The notes beneath the pieces were generated by a model. It made no database searches. It saw only the letters and a program-made list of their open reading frames with translations, and had not been told where the DNA came from. Made by a program: the position numbers and the translations under genes. A stretch of DNA of 64,000 nucleotides from Plantago ovata (taxonomy: Eukaryota > Streptophyta > Magnoliopsida > Lamiales > Plantaginaceae), in assembly GCA_028274465.1 (NCBI GenBank), contig CM051458.1:73843766-73907765 (forward strand), written 5' to 3'. Shown piece after piece: positions 10,180-20,529 of the stretch (positions are counted from its first letter, which is position 1; every line of letters starts with the position of its first letter).

Positions 10180-11417
10180 TGATGACAGTGTTTTTTACAC
10201 TATCATTCGAGTCTTTTTTCACCAATTTAGCTATCTTCTTGCATGCATTTTAGTGCATTTTGTTAGAATAGTACGTTTCCATTTCTTTTGTTCTTTTCAG
10301 GTTTTAGGTGAAAATCGTGTTTTTGGATGTAAATCATGGCGAAACGATGATGTTTTGGTGCAACGAGATCACCTGTGGTGTGTCAAGGAGTACCGGGACG
10401 AGTTTCAAGGCCAAGAGATCAAGTTTCGGAGCTCAAAACCGTGCAAGGGGCCGAAGGATCCAAAGGAGGAATTTTGCACGGGCCGCGTTCTGCCCGTGCG
10501 GGGCGCACCGCCGCGTGCGCGGCGGACCGCCGCATACGGGGCGATGCTCCGCGGAGCTTCCAACAGCTCTATATATATATCCCTAAATCTGCGATTTTAC
10601 ATATCTTTTTTCATATTTTTCCAGACATAAACCCTAGAGCTAGAGGAGAGATTTGGACACCGTTTAATCTCACCTTGCTAGATCTTTGTGAGTTTTAGCC
10701 ATTCACCGGAGATTGACAACCTTTGGTGGTAACCTTGTATCTCACAATTCTGCTATTTATCTTTCAATTAAACATGTTTTCTTTCATTATTGCTTCAATT
10801 ATGATTGTTTATCGTGTTATTGATATGAGTAGCTAAGCATCTAGTTGGTGATAGTATTTGAATTCGTAGCTAGGGTTCGTATTATGCATGATTGAGTTTC
10901 TGAGTCTTTTATTTGTTTAATTATCTTAATTCGATTCTTTGATGCAACTAAGCCATATATCTTCGTAAAAAGGTGTTAGAAACACTAGGACAATTCAAGA
11001 TCATCGATTCAATTATATATAATTTGCAAGTACTGCTTGAACTAAGACTGACAACCTTAGCCAAGTATTAGTATAGATAGGAAGCTTTCAAAATACACGT
11101 ATGCAAACCTGTCTTTGGTGTTTGTAAATCGAATTACTTTTAAGACAGTACGCGTTGCACTTTCATGCATAATTAGAACTTGATGCTTAGAACGAGCATA
11201 CTATCACCAGCTTTCTCCATATATTGATAAGTTAAGTTAGAGATTAATTTGTTTTCTGAAATTATATATAGTTATTTAGTTAAAGCTAGTTTAGTCCCTA
11301 GAGATCGACACTCGAGGTCATCTTACCTCTGCACTACGTGTTTTGTGTAGTTGTGAGTTGCCCTTTGGCTTAAAACAAATTTATTTGATTGTTCGAGTCT
11401 GACAATCTCGTTCATCA
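10180..11417 (+). mobile_element. 3' LTR of element C (1238 bp), divergent subfamily
   Basis: The LTR starts TGATGACAGTG after the polypurine-like GGTTTGGGGAG and ends CTCGTTCATCA. It is clearly diverged from the other LTRs. Its palindrome module (about 10478-10548) uses different arms, including GCGGCG-GAC-CGCCGC. A TATATATAT box follows near 10569. After 11417 the sequence changes to the minus-strand coding remnant, so C is inserted into that. Confidence 0.85.
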
Positions 11418-13476
11418 ATTTGCTGAGAATATTGGAGTTCTTCAGGAAGTATTGAGTGTACAAACGTCTCGAGTTTGAATATAGAGTTTCTCTTTTTTTC
11501 ATTTGGAAGATGGATGTGAAGATCTGGAAAGTCCATCCTTTTGTACCTTTGCCAGTTGCTGACAGACTTAGCAACTCTGGTCAAAGTGTTTCTTTCGAAG
11601 TTTGAGTATAGTTCTTCAGAACTAACTTCATGAACTTCTGTGATGTGAAACGCTTCATCATTCTCCTTTTAAGCCTGAATAAGAGTAAGGTTAACTTCAG
11701 GAAGGTTTTGGAAAATAGTTTTAGTGTTTAAAACTGTAACATGAATTACCTGCTGACTTTCAGCAAGCTCATATTGCACACTGAGTTGTGCGGGAACTAT
11801 TTCCATTGCTTCAGGAGCTGTAGCAGCATCCTTGAATTGTTCATCCTGAAATAACTCATTGTTAGATACAAGTACTAAGTTTTTAAACTTAGTAAAGTTA
11901 CCAAAATTTTCATCTACCTGCTGAACAGGAGTTGTAGATTCTGGTGCAGAAGTTTCAGCAATCTTCTGACTTGTATCTTGAGACGTCTATAAGGAAATAA
12001 TCATGTTAGCTAAATATAAAGTTTCAGATAGTGAAGTTTTTATTAGATCTGAGTTAACTACCTGCTGAAGAATGGCAGGTGGCGACTCAGTCCTTTCAGC
12101 ATTGATAACTTCTTCATTATCTAGGACTTGTTCTTCAGCAGACATCTTTTCTTGCTCTATTTGAGAAGGTTGTGCAGATTCAGCAATCTCCCTTGTCTCT
12201 GAATTGACAAGTTGAGCAGAAACATCTAGACCTCTAAGTTCACTACTTGTCATGAATAGGTCCACTGACTTGTTGGAGTTGTCATCAATCTCCATTTCCA
12301 TTTGCTGGCTTAGGTCAGTCAGCACCAGTTGGACTTTGTCAATAGACGTGATTGGTGAACTTGGTCTAACATTCTCAGCATCATGAGATGCGTCGTCGAA
12401 CGATGTTTCTTGTTGAGTTTCAGCAAACTATGGGACTTGAACTGTTGCAGTCTCAGCAACTGGTTCTTCAGCAGTTGCAGCTTCAACAACTTCTTGGGCT
12501 TGACTAGTTGCTATTTCAGCCCTGTCTCTTTTACTTCTGTTGCTTTGCTGGCAACATTTTCAGCAAGTGCAGCCTTTCTTAGGTCTGCAACAATGTCACT
12601 TGCTGGTTCCAGAGTAGTATCATCAAGATTATCTACTATGTAGACATCTTCTATTCTTTCTAAGGCAGGATTTTCATTTCCACTGCCTTGTGGTCTTGCT
12701 TCAGCAGATGGATCCAAGTTAATTGGATTTGTGAAGGCTTCTGCAAGCACTTCAGCAACATCTACTACAGTGGTTTTCTTTTCAGCAACCACTGGAATGT
12801 CATCATCTTGAATGACATGGACAACCGGAACGGACTTTCTTGTCGTTGTTTTCTTTCTTGGGAAAGTGGTCTTTGTCCGTGCCTTCTTAGGAATGGGATC
12901 AGCTGATGAGGCTACAGTCTGAGTATCATCATCATCTTTCCTTTTTTTCTTTGATCTTTTGCTGGGTGTAGTGGTGTCAGCAACCGCAGCAGTATCAACA
13001 ACAACATTTGCAGCTGTTGCATTCTCAGCAACATTTGCAGTTGTTGTATTCCGAGACTGTTTGTCAGTCTCAGCAACATTTGTAGTTGTTGTATTCCGAG
13101 ACTACTTGTCAGTCTCAGCAACATTTGCAGCTGTTGTATTCCTGCTCACTTTCTTAGTGCGAGAAGTGATGAAGAAAAGTAGGCCTTGTTGATTTATGTA
13201 ATTCAACGCCTCAAGATTTTCTTCAACAAGTTCTGGTACATAGAAGTATATGATATGCTTCTCTTTGGAAAAACCACCCCATTGCATCATCTGCTCACAC
13301 TTTGCAGTGTCGAGATATGCAGGAGGCATGGGTCTCTCTGTTATGCGGTCGTTTTTCAACACAATTTTCACTGTGTTTTTCACTGGAGTAGTCACCGAAG
13401 TAGGAGCAGTGCTTTTTCCAGCACTGTCTACCTTTGATGACTTGGTGTTCCTAGATGATTGTCTCTTGGGAGCCAT
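11418..13476 (-). pseudogene. Decayed multi-exon coding region, unrecognised
   Basis: The minus-strand frame starts at the ATG at 13476 (MAPKRQSSRNTKSSK). Exon 1 runs to 12062. I infer introns at 12061-11987 (75 nt), 11917-11846 (72 nt) and 11749-11675 (75 nt), all GT..AG with donors in CAGCAG|GTA. Exons 2 (69 nt) and 3 (96 nt) are multiples of three. Exon 4 continues in frame to the C insertion at 11418. Exon 1 has TAG at 13104-13102, a 1-nt frameshift near 12520 and another TAG near 12436; exon 4 has TAA at its start. The protein has a 'WGGFSKEKHIIYFYVPELVEE' region (in pieces), a short Thr/Asn tandem repeat, a basic KRSKKKRK motif and a long Glu/Ala/Gln-rich part. The TGCTGAA-rich composition resembles copia elements I and K, so it may be an extra ORF of that family. 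A host gene is the alternative. Confidence 0.55.
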
Positions 13477-13546
13477 CTCTTACATAGTATGAAGGGTTGA
13501 GGGAGTACGAAAAAGAGACTTTTCTTTTTTGACCGGAGGTACAGTT

Positions 13547-14695
13547 TGATGAACGTGTATTTTACACTTTCATTCGAGTCTTTTTCACCAATTTAGCTAT
13601 CCTCTAGGTTAATTTAGCTTATATTTTAGTGCATTTTATTAGAATAGTGTCACGTTTCCCTTTTCTTTGTATTTTTCAGGTTTTAGGTGAAAACCGTATT
13701 TTTATGGGCGATATTAATGAAGAGGACGAAGTTTTGGTATTTCAAGGACATTCGTGGTGTATCTAGAAGGTTTCGGGCGAGATTTGAGGCCTAGGGGACG
13801 AGTTTCAAGGCTTAAAGGTCGCTAGAAGGTAAAATTCGAGTCCAAAAAGGAAACCAATTGAAGAAAACGCGTCCACCTACACTGCAGGTCCCGGGCGGTT
13901 CGCCCGGGAAGTTTCGTCAGCTATATATATCTTCGCCTATTTTCTACGATTTTCATACCTTTTCACCTTATTTTGAGAGACAAATTCTCCAGAGCCTGTT
14001 CTGGGAATTATTAGAATAGAAGACTCTTTTTCTTATTGATTTGGAAGCTTAAGCATAGAAATTGGACATCTTTGATTCTCGATTCTTGCTTGTGAGTTAG
14101 GAATTCTTCGGAGATTGACAACCTTCGTTGATAACTTGTATCTTACGATTTTTCTGCTTTTATTTATTTCATTCAACATGTTTTCATTCAATCTTGCTTT
14201 GATTCTTGTTGATTGCAATTTATCTATGAGTAGCTAAATCTATCGTTGGTGATAGTATGTGATTTCTTATCTAGGGTTTTTAATTATGCATGAGTGGCTT
14301 CGCGCGTTTAAGACTTTATTTATTGTTTTATTTCTTTGATCTATCTAAGCCATCTATCTTCGTAGTGTTGAATTGAAAGGAACACATAGGACAATTCACG
14401 ATCATAGATTTCTATACAAACTTCAAGTACTTCATGCATGATTATTACTCGTTGCTTTGAATGATCATACTATCACTAACTTCCATTATATTGATAAGAA
14501 AAATCTGTGCTTTGCTTGATTTCTGATTTATAGTTTAAGTTAAAATTAGATAAAGCTAGTTATAGTCCTTAGAGATCGACACTCGAGGTTATTTTCCTTC
14601 TACACTACGTGCCTTGGTTTTCGTTGTAGTTGTGAGTTGCCTTTGGCTAAAAATAAATTTATTTGATTAACTGAGTTTGACAATCTCGTTCATCA
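13547..14695 (+). mobile_element. 5' LTR of element J (1149 bp)
   Basis: The LTR begins TGATGAACGTG and ends CTCGTTCATCA, directly followed by a PBS. It carries only one palindrome, at 13890-13908, but it is perfect: CCCGGGCG-GTT-CGCCCGGG. A TATATATAT box lies near 13922. The likely target duplication CAGTT (13542-13546) cannot be confirmed because the 3' end is off-window. Confidence 0.9.
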
Positions 14696-14698
14696 AAC

Positions 14699-14716
14699 TG
14701 GCGCCGTTGCCGGGGA
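14699..14716 (+). other. Primer-binding site of element J
   Basis: The 18-mer TGGCGCCGTTGCCGGGGA lies 3 nt after the LTR. This is the PBS I associate with Athila-type gypsy elements (complementary to a tRNA 3' end, tRNA-Asp as I recall it). It is identical in G, H and, on the minus strand, D. Confidence 0.85.
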
Positions 14717-15079
14717 CTATACTCCTTTGTTCTGTTTAGGTTATTTATATTTTCAGCATTCCATTCCCTACAGAAGAACAAGCTATGGGGATTTGCTCTC
14801 AAAAAATTTCACTTTCTTACCCTATTTCTTTCCCCCTATCTTTTTCAGTAAATTCATCTAATCTGATCTTGGTTACCTTGCATGCTTGTGCTCTCGAAGT
14901 TCTTGGTTACATTGTGTTTGTTTGCACTCTTTGTGCTTTTCTTTGCAAGTTTTTGTTTTTCTTTTGTGGATTCTGCTCCTTGGTTTCTTGTTTCCTTATG
15001 TGCAGAAACTAGTCATATGAAAGAATGAGTCAATGAGTTCCTTTGCCCCGGTATGTCATGCCTCGAGGGCCTCTCATAA
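14717..15079 (+). mobile_element. Element J: leader after the PBS
   Basis: This is the 5' leader of J. It starts CTATACTCCTT as in G and H and then becomes a T-rich, non-coding stretch. The short frame at 14785-15009 is hydrophobic, T-rich and unlike any Gag, and I do not call it a gene. J is interrupted at 15080 by copia element I. The rest of J is outside the window. Confidence 0.7.
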
Positions 15080-16647
15080 TGTTAGGAAACTTGTAATTTT
15101 GATGAGCAATTAACCATGCTGAATTAAGTAAAGTCCAGTAACTAGTACTCTTAAGGTCCATAGGAATTTAGAATTTTAAGGACATTGTAAAAGAGGAACG
15201 TTTGCTGAAGACTTAGAATAGGTGCTAGATAGGTTTGTTTTACCGCTTATGATGTATCTTGTTTTCTGAAAAGAAAAACAACCTATTGAAGCATTTGCTG
15301 ATGATGTACTTTGTTTACACAAACAAACTATTGAAGCATTTAGAACCGTTGAGAAACTTGAAGAATTCGAAGACTGAAGACTAGAAGATTTCTGAAGACT
15401 GGTATCTACAAAGGCACATGTTGCTCAGAAAGTGGAAACTTCAGCAACAGCTTGCATAAGTGAAAATCTAAACGACAGAGTAGGTTGTGCTTGCTGAAAC
15501 TGAGACTGACCACTTGCTGAAAAACATATGTGACCTCCTTGCTGATAGTACTTGCATTTGCGCTCCAACGTTCATGTTTGAATCTCATTCAAATGAACAT
15601 TAAATGCAAAGCATGCACGCGAAGGACATGAAGACTAGAAGACAAATAAAGGACACTGCTAAAAGTACAAAAGCAAGATAGTGACATCTTAAGGAACAAA
15701 GCCTTGGAATTTGAAATTCAAACGGCTCCCTTGATTCACTATAAATAGAGGTCATCCGGCAAAGAGTTAAAGTGTGTCAACAACGTGATCAAACTCTCAC
15801 TTGTGTTTAAAACTCACATACCCTTCAAACACTCTTTACTGCCATTGATCCGTTCCAAGACTTAAAACTTGAAAAAGCTACTTGTGAAGAAGTAGAACAT
15901 ACACGGCTAAGAAATTAGTTAAGTGTTCTTTCTTTCGAACAAGAACAAGTCTTGACACCAGAAACAATCAAACTTGTTTACTGCAAAGTATTTAAAATTT
16001 TGTTTCTTAGATTACTTGTTGTAGCTGAATAAGTTATAATCAAGTTATCTCATCCCAAACCTCTCTAACTGAAAATACACCCTTTCAGGCGTGAAATTCA
16101 GGGGGAACTTAATCGATCATAGAGTTGCTGATTAAAAGTCCCAAGTTTGGTGGAGAACAAGGTTTCGTTCTCTAGTTAGGTTGGAAACGAAGCAAGTGTG
16201 CTTTGGTTTCTGTTTGAATCGCTCTAGATAGGTGTTGTAAGGAACCTCAAACTTGTTTTAGTGGATTCAGTCCTAGAAAGGACAAAGTGGATTAGTTGAG
16301 AGATTACGCCACTCTCAGATACCAATATAAAAGTGTTTGTGTGATTTATTTACTGCATTTAGTTTTCAGCAAAGCATATCTATTTGTACACAGTCACTCT
16401 GTTCACTTGCTGAAACTATCTCTTACTGACAAAGCACTTATTGTATCAAAGACTTCCGCTCTCTGATTTTAAGTATCAGCGAAACTCGTTACTGAAAATT
16501 AACTTGCGCTTGCCGAGAAAGTTAAGTATCAGCAAACTCATTACTGAAAAGTAATAAGTCCTTGCTGAGAAAGTTTTTAAACGACGAAAGTTTGAAAATA
16601 CTATTCACCCCCTTCTAGTCTTTTCTTGTTGTTTAAAGGGACCAACA
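15080..16647 (+). mobile_element. 5' LTR of copia element I (1568 bp)
   Basis: The LTR starts TGTTAGGAACTTG and ends GGGACCAACA, followed by a Ty1/copia-type PBS. The minus-strand LTR of element K (59369-60956) is homologous over its length. The LTR contains many copies of TTGCTGA or TTCAGCA. The target duplication cannot be checked because the 3' end of I is off-window. Confidence 0.9.
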
Positions 16648-16649
16648 AG

Positions 16650-16661
16650 TGGTATTAGAGC
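16650..16661 (+). other. Copia primer-binding site of element I
   Basis: TGGTATTAGAGC lies 2 nt after the LTR. The canonical Ty1/copia PBS is TGGTATCAGAGC, complementary to initiator tRNA-Met; one base differs. Confidence 0.85.
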
Positions 16662-16759
16662 TGGAGGTTCTTTAACCTTTAGCACTGAACCTAGATCCCC
16701 TTAGGTGCTTTCCGTAAATCACTCTCACTTGATCAGTTTGGTAGTCTTTTGCTGACAGG

Positions 16760-17111
16760 ATGTCCTTAAGAGATGCTCCCTTGCTGAAGCTGGAAAACTA
16801 CGAAAAATGGCGAAAAAACAAGATGCTACATCTTGAGGCCATTAGTGATGAGATGGTAATTGTCATTAACGATGGACCTATCAAAATCACTAAGATTGAA
16901 AGAAGCTTTCCTCACAAAACCACGAATACTACTGGTAAGGAAACTATCTTAGGAGACCCGGTTGACGCTGCCGTTCCAAAACCAAGAGACGAATGGACTT
17001 CCGACGAAGCCAAGAGATTCTGTCTTGATGGCCAAGCAAGAAACATCATCATTCGATCAACTCCGGATACTATACAGTGTAAACTGTGGGGTGCCAAAAC
17101 TGCTAAGGAAG
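16760..17111 (+). pseudogene. Gag of copia element I, split by insertion D
   Basis: The frame opens at ATG 16760 (MSLRDAPLLKLENYEKWR) and shows the copia Gag (UBN2-like) pattern. It has an 'LENYEKWRKNKMLHLEA' start, 'DEAKRFCLDGQARNIIIRS' and 'CKLWGAKTAKE' just before the break. D is inserted at 17111/17112, and the target GGAAG is repeated at 23833. The reading frame resumes there with AWKMVQDLCAG. Gag packages the element's RNA in virus-like particles. Confidence 0.85.
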
Positions 17112-18516
17112 TGATGATGTCGTTTTTCACCAATAAAATTTGTTTAAAAGCCTAAGAACACTTATCACTACACAAACTAGAGTGCAATGGTAAGTTGTCC
17201 CCGAGTGTCGTTCTCTCGGGACCTAACGTGGCTTTGCTTGAGGTTTTTGCTAGTAATTTCAGTCAACGAGTTCAAATGTTTATAGAATCGTTTTCTTTGA
17301 ACAAAGCAACGAGAAATCAGATTGTTGTAATCAAGTTTGGAAAACGGTTGGTGGTAGAAATCAAATACACATGCATGGGTTACGAATATGCTCACAAGTT
17401 CAGTGCGTAAAACCTTCGATCAAGTCTGCCAAGCAACTCGTCTAGGTAACTTTCAAGACACACATCATAAAAGACCACTATCAATACTTTAGAGGTGCTT
17501 GTCACTAACACCATTTATCTAGCATGCTGCAAATCTCTAACATACAATCCTATAGCTTTCATTGACCAAGACTTTGTCACTATACTCAATTCGAATATAT
17601 TTTTTAGGCAACTAAGAATCATATGAAGGAATTTGCAGCAAGATTGAATCACAATCTCATGCAAGCATAAACATAACCCATAGCATGCATATTCTACATT
17701 CTACCACCAACACAAAGGATTTAGCTACTCATATTCATCAACATAGACATCAAATCATATGAATTGCAAATAGAATACATCAAATCAAACTACTAGACAA
17801 GAGATAATGATACAATGTTACCACCAAGCTGTCAGTAATCGGTGGGTATTGATGAAAACCTCTCCGTAGATGAAACAACGGATGCAATCCAATGCCAAAA
17901 CCTTTAATCCAATCTAAAATACAATGTAATCTGAGTTTTCTCTGAGTTTTGGGGCTTAGGAGCTCTCCAAAACGAAGCTACAGTTCAAAAGTATGTCCAA
18001 AAGTAACAGAAGATCAGATCTAAGAAGGAAAATCCGAAAACGTAACCGCTGCCAAGCGGACCGCTTGGAGAGTCCAAGCGGAGCGCTTGGCAAGCGAAGC
18101 GCTTTGGCCCTCCAAGCGCTTCGCTTGGCTGCTGTGCCAAAGCTCCTGGAAAATGAAGCGGAGCGCTTCACTATTCCAGGCGCTTAGCTTGGCTCCTGGG
18201 CAGATTTTTGTCTTCAAACTCAATCTTTTTGCCCTCGGACGGCCCTCGGGTGCCTTGGACTCATCCTTCTCGATGCTTATTGATGCTCAAACACTCACGA
18301 ACAAGCCACGGAGATTGGGGAACTTCAACGGGGCCATCTTTTTCATAAAAAAGGTTCCTTTTTAGCTCCAAAAACTCCGTTTCGTACCTAAGTGCCTGAA
18401 AATGCAGAAAACACAAAACGTGACACTATTCTACAAAACTAACCAAAAACCAAGGCTAGAATATAGCAAAAGAAGGTAAAAAAGACAAGATGAACGCATC
18501 AAAAATACGTTCATCA
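17112..18516 (-). mobile_element. 3' LTR of D (1405 bp)
   Basis: The left terminus reads TGATGATGTCG and the right TTCATCA. It is highly similar to the other LTR of D. The 23-bp length difference is entirely the extra palindrome at 18069-18091. I see no TATATATA box beside its GC module, unlike the other subfamilies. Confidence 0.95.
18052..18195. repeat. GC palindrome module, left LTR of D
   Basis: This is a series of palindromes with arms CCAAGCG/CGCTTGG around 3-nt centres: GAC at 18052-18068, then GAG, then CTT, plus degenerate copies (GAAGCG-GAG-CGCTTC). The 23 bp at 18069-18091, which hold the GAG-centred unit, are absent from the right LTR. Confidence 0.85.
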
Positions 18517-19275
18517 AACTCCCCAAACCAAACCTTTGCTTGTCCTCAAGCAACAACTATCCTAACTGCAACACAAAAGGAGTCTCATGCCAAGTAAAGT
18601 GAACTAATCTATTGAATCTACCAAATGCTTATGAACAAAACCAAATGAGCATGACAAACAAGTAGGTTGAAGAATGCCTCGATTGCGAATATACACATTC
18701 TCATGTGCACTTGGTTAAGCAAAGGAGTCTCTCGTAACATCTTCTACCTGGACCTGGTCAGTGACGACACAATGATGCATGTTATCATACTACAATTGCC
18801 CCGTGCCTATGAAACCGAGGGCTTAAAACTGTTCACGAAGCGAGACTTTTCCTCAAGAGAGGGCGAACCAATACTGGCTCTCATCAAACGAAGGAGGGTT
18901 CCCTTAGAAAGATACACTCCCCTATTCTACCCAGACTCTCAAGAATGAGCCTCTTTCAACCACTTCTTGAATAGCAAGACGAGGGCGGTCAAGAACAGGC
19001 CTTGGACAAAGGCGACACGAAATGAAAGATAGAATTTACAACTCGATAACTTCAATAACAAATATTTACATGACACTTGACACTTTACTAGACTGCTTTT
19101 GGCTTGCAACGACCCTTCTTTTGCTTTTGGGTCTTATTCTTTATTTTCTTTCTTCTTCTTTTTTTTTATTTTCTCTTTTTCTTTTCTCTTTCTTTTCTTC
19201 TTTTCTTTTTCTCTTTCTCTTTTTTTTTATATAGGGGCAAGCAGCAGTACTAAGTGTCAAAAACACCTCCCCAAA

Positions 19276-19481
19276 CCTATTCGAAAGAACAGGTTTGAGA
19301 ACAAAGACGAAAAAGAAAAAGGAAATTCTCTTTTATAAAGACACCTCCCCAAACCTATTCGAAAGAATAGGTTGGGACACAAAACAAAAAGAAAAAGGAA
19401 AAGAAAACTTTACAACAACTCAAAGACGAAAGACAAGATCAACGAAGCAACCCCCTCCCCAAACCTATTCGATAGAATAGA
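19276..19481 (-). repeat. Three 18-nt hairpins, element D
   Basis: Copies lie at 19276-19293, 19354-19371 and 19464-19481. The middle copy is the perfect CCTATTCGAAAGAATAGG; the outer two each have one broken pair. D has three where the other family has two. Confidence 0.75.
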
Positions 19482-20169
19482 TTTAATACAAGGAATCGCA
19501 CACCTCACACTACCTCCTTCCTAGGCATTTGGCAATCTCTAATCGAGGTGAAGAACTTGTCGCCTCTTACGTACATAATTACACGGGTTACAACCATAGA
19601 CTCAAACGTGCATCATTTCATAAGGCCATCGTGAACCGCAGCAGAAGAAACACCACTCAAGGTGATGTCGAGACTACTAAGCTTAACTAGTGCACATGCG
19701 AATGTGACAAACCAAGCGAGACAAGCCTCAAACTACTTGCAAAGTGATGCAACATATGATCAATGGTCATAAACACTTAGTCTACTCAATAAAAAAGTTC
19801 AAAAGACTTGGCAATAAACTCCACACACAACAACGTGCAACAACTAATCTAGGGATGATATGCATGCAAAAACTGAAAAACACGACAAATCACAAGAACT
19901 TGAGCTGACAACAGGCATGTACGAAACCAAAAGAGCACATAGTACTGAAAATCCATTGACCCCTCCCCAAACCTAAACTTTTGCTCGTCCTCGAGTAAAC
20001 AAAAGTTGACAAGAAAGGAAAATTTGGATTGAAAGTACACTTCCCTGATATAAAGGTTCGTGTCCAACTCCTATAAAAGAGTAGTACCTGAAAGGGCTCA
20101 AGAAACAAGTGAAAACGGGTGCGCAAAGGTGATAAGAATGGAAAAAACGAGGAAAATCTGGGGTATAGG

Positions 20170-20335
20170 GTCCAGGCGGACCGCTTGGCTGGAGCCAAGC
20201 GGTCCGCTTGGTAAGCGGAACGCTTGGGAGGTTCCAAGCGCTCCGTTTGAATTTCCAGAAAGTTTTGTAACTTTCTTAAAATTCAAGTGGGCCGCTTGGC
20301 CCTTCCAAGCGCTTCGCTTGGCTCTGTTTCCAGAT
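20170..20335. repeat. GC palindrome module, internal region of D
   Basis: The module includes CCAAGCG-GTC-CGCTTGG, a GCGGAC-centred copy and CCAAGCG-CTT-CGCTTGG. The arms are the same as in D's LTR modules, although the flanking sequence is unrelated. Confidence 0.8.
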
Positions 20336-20469
20336 TTTCAACGTTTTTTCCTATCTTAAATCACCTAAGGCACCAAGACAAAAACTAGACTATACTAATC
20401 ACGACAAAAGGCACACATGCCACAACTACAAACACAAAGAAAGCTAACTAAGTGCAAAACACTTACCAC

Positions 20470-20487
20470 CTCGGGTTGCCTCCCGAG
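20470..20487 (-). promoter_or_regulatory. Post-gag-pro hairpin (D), covarying stem
   Basis: On the minus strand, CTCGGGAGGCAACCCGAG has loop AGGCAA and a 6-bp stem, preceded by GGCGCTT. Compared with B, E and H (TCCGGG...CCCGGA), the first two stem pairs have changed on both sides while pairing is kept. Confidence 0.8.
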
Positions 20488-20529
20488 AAGCGCCTTTGTT
20501 TACACGTCGTTGGCTCGACTCTTCAAGGC

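Larger units (their letters stand above)
18517..20529 (-). mobile_element. Element D: 3' non-coding internal region
   Basis: This lies between the gag-pro stop and the 3' LTR. In element orientation it holds a hairpin after the stop, a GC palindrome module, a possible splice donor, a purine-rich block and three 18-nt hairpins, then a polypurine-like GGTTTGGGGAG at the LTR. I see no protein-coding ORF. Open frames over 19100-19340 come from the T-rich strand of the purine block. Confidence 0.75.

Noticed and set aside
14785..15012. Hydrophobic 75-codon ORF in the J leader
   Set aside because: It is a T-rich non-coding leader with no counterpart in G or H.
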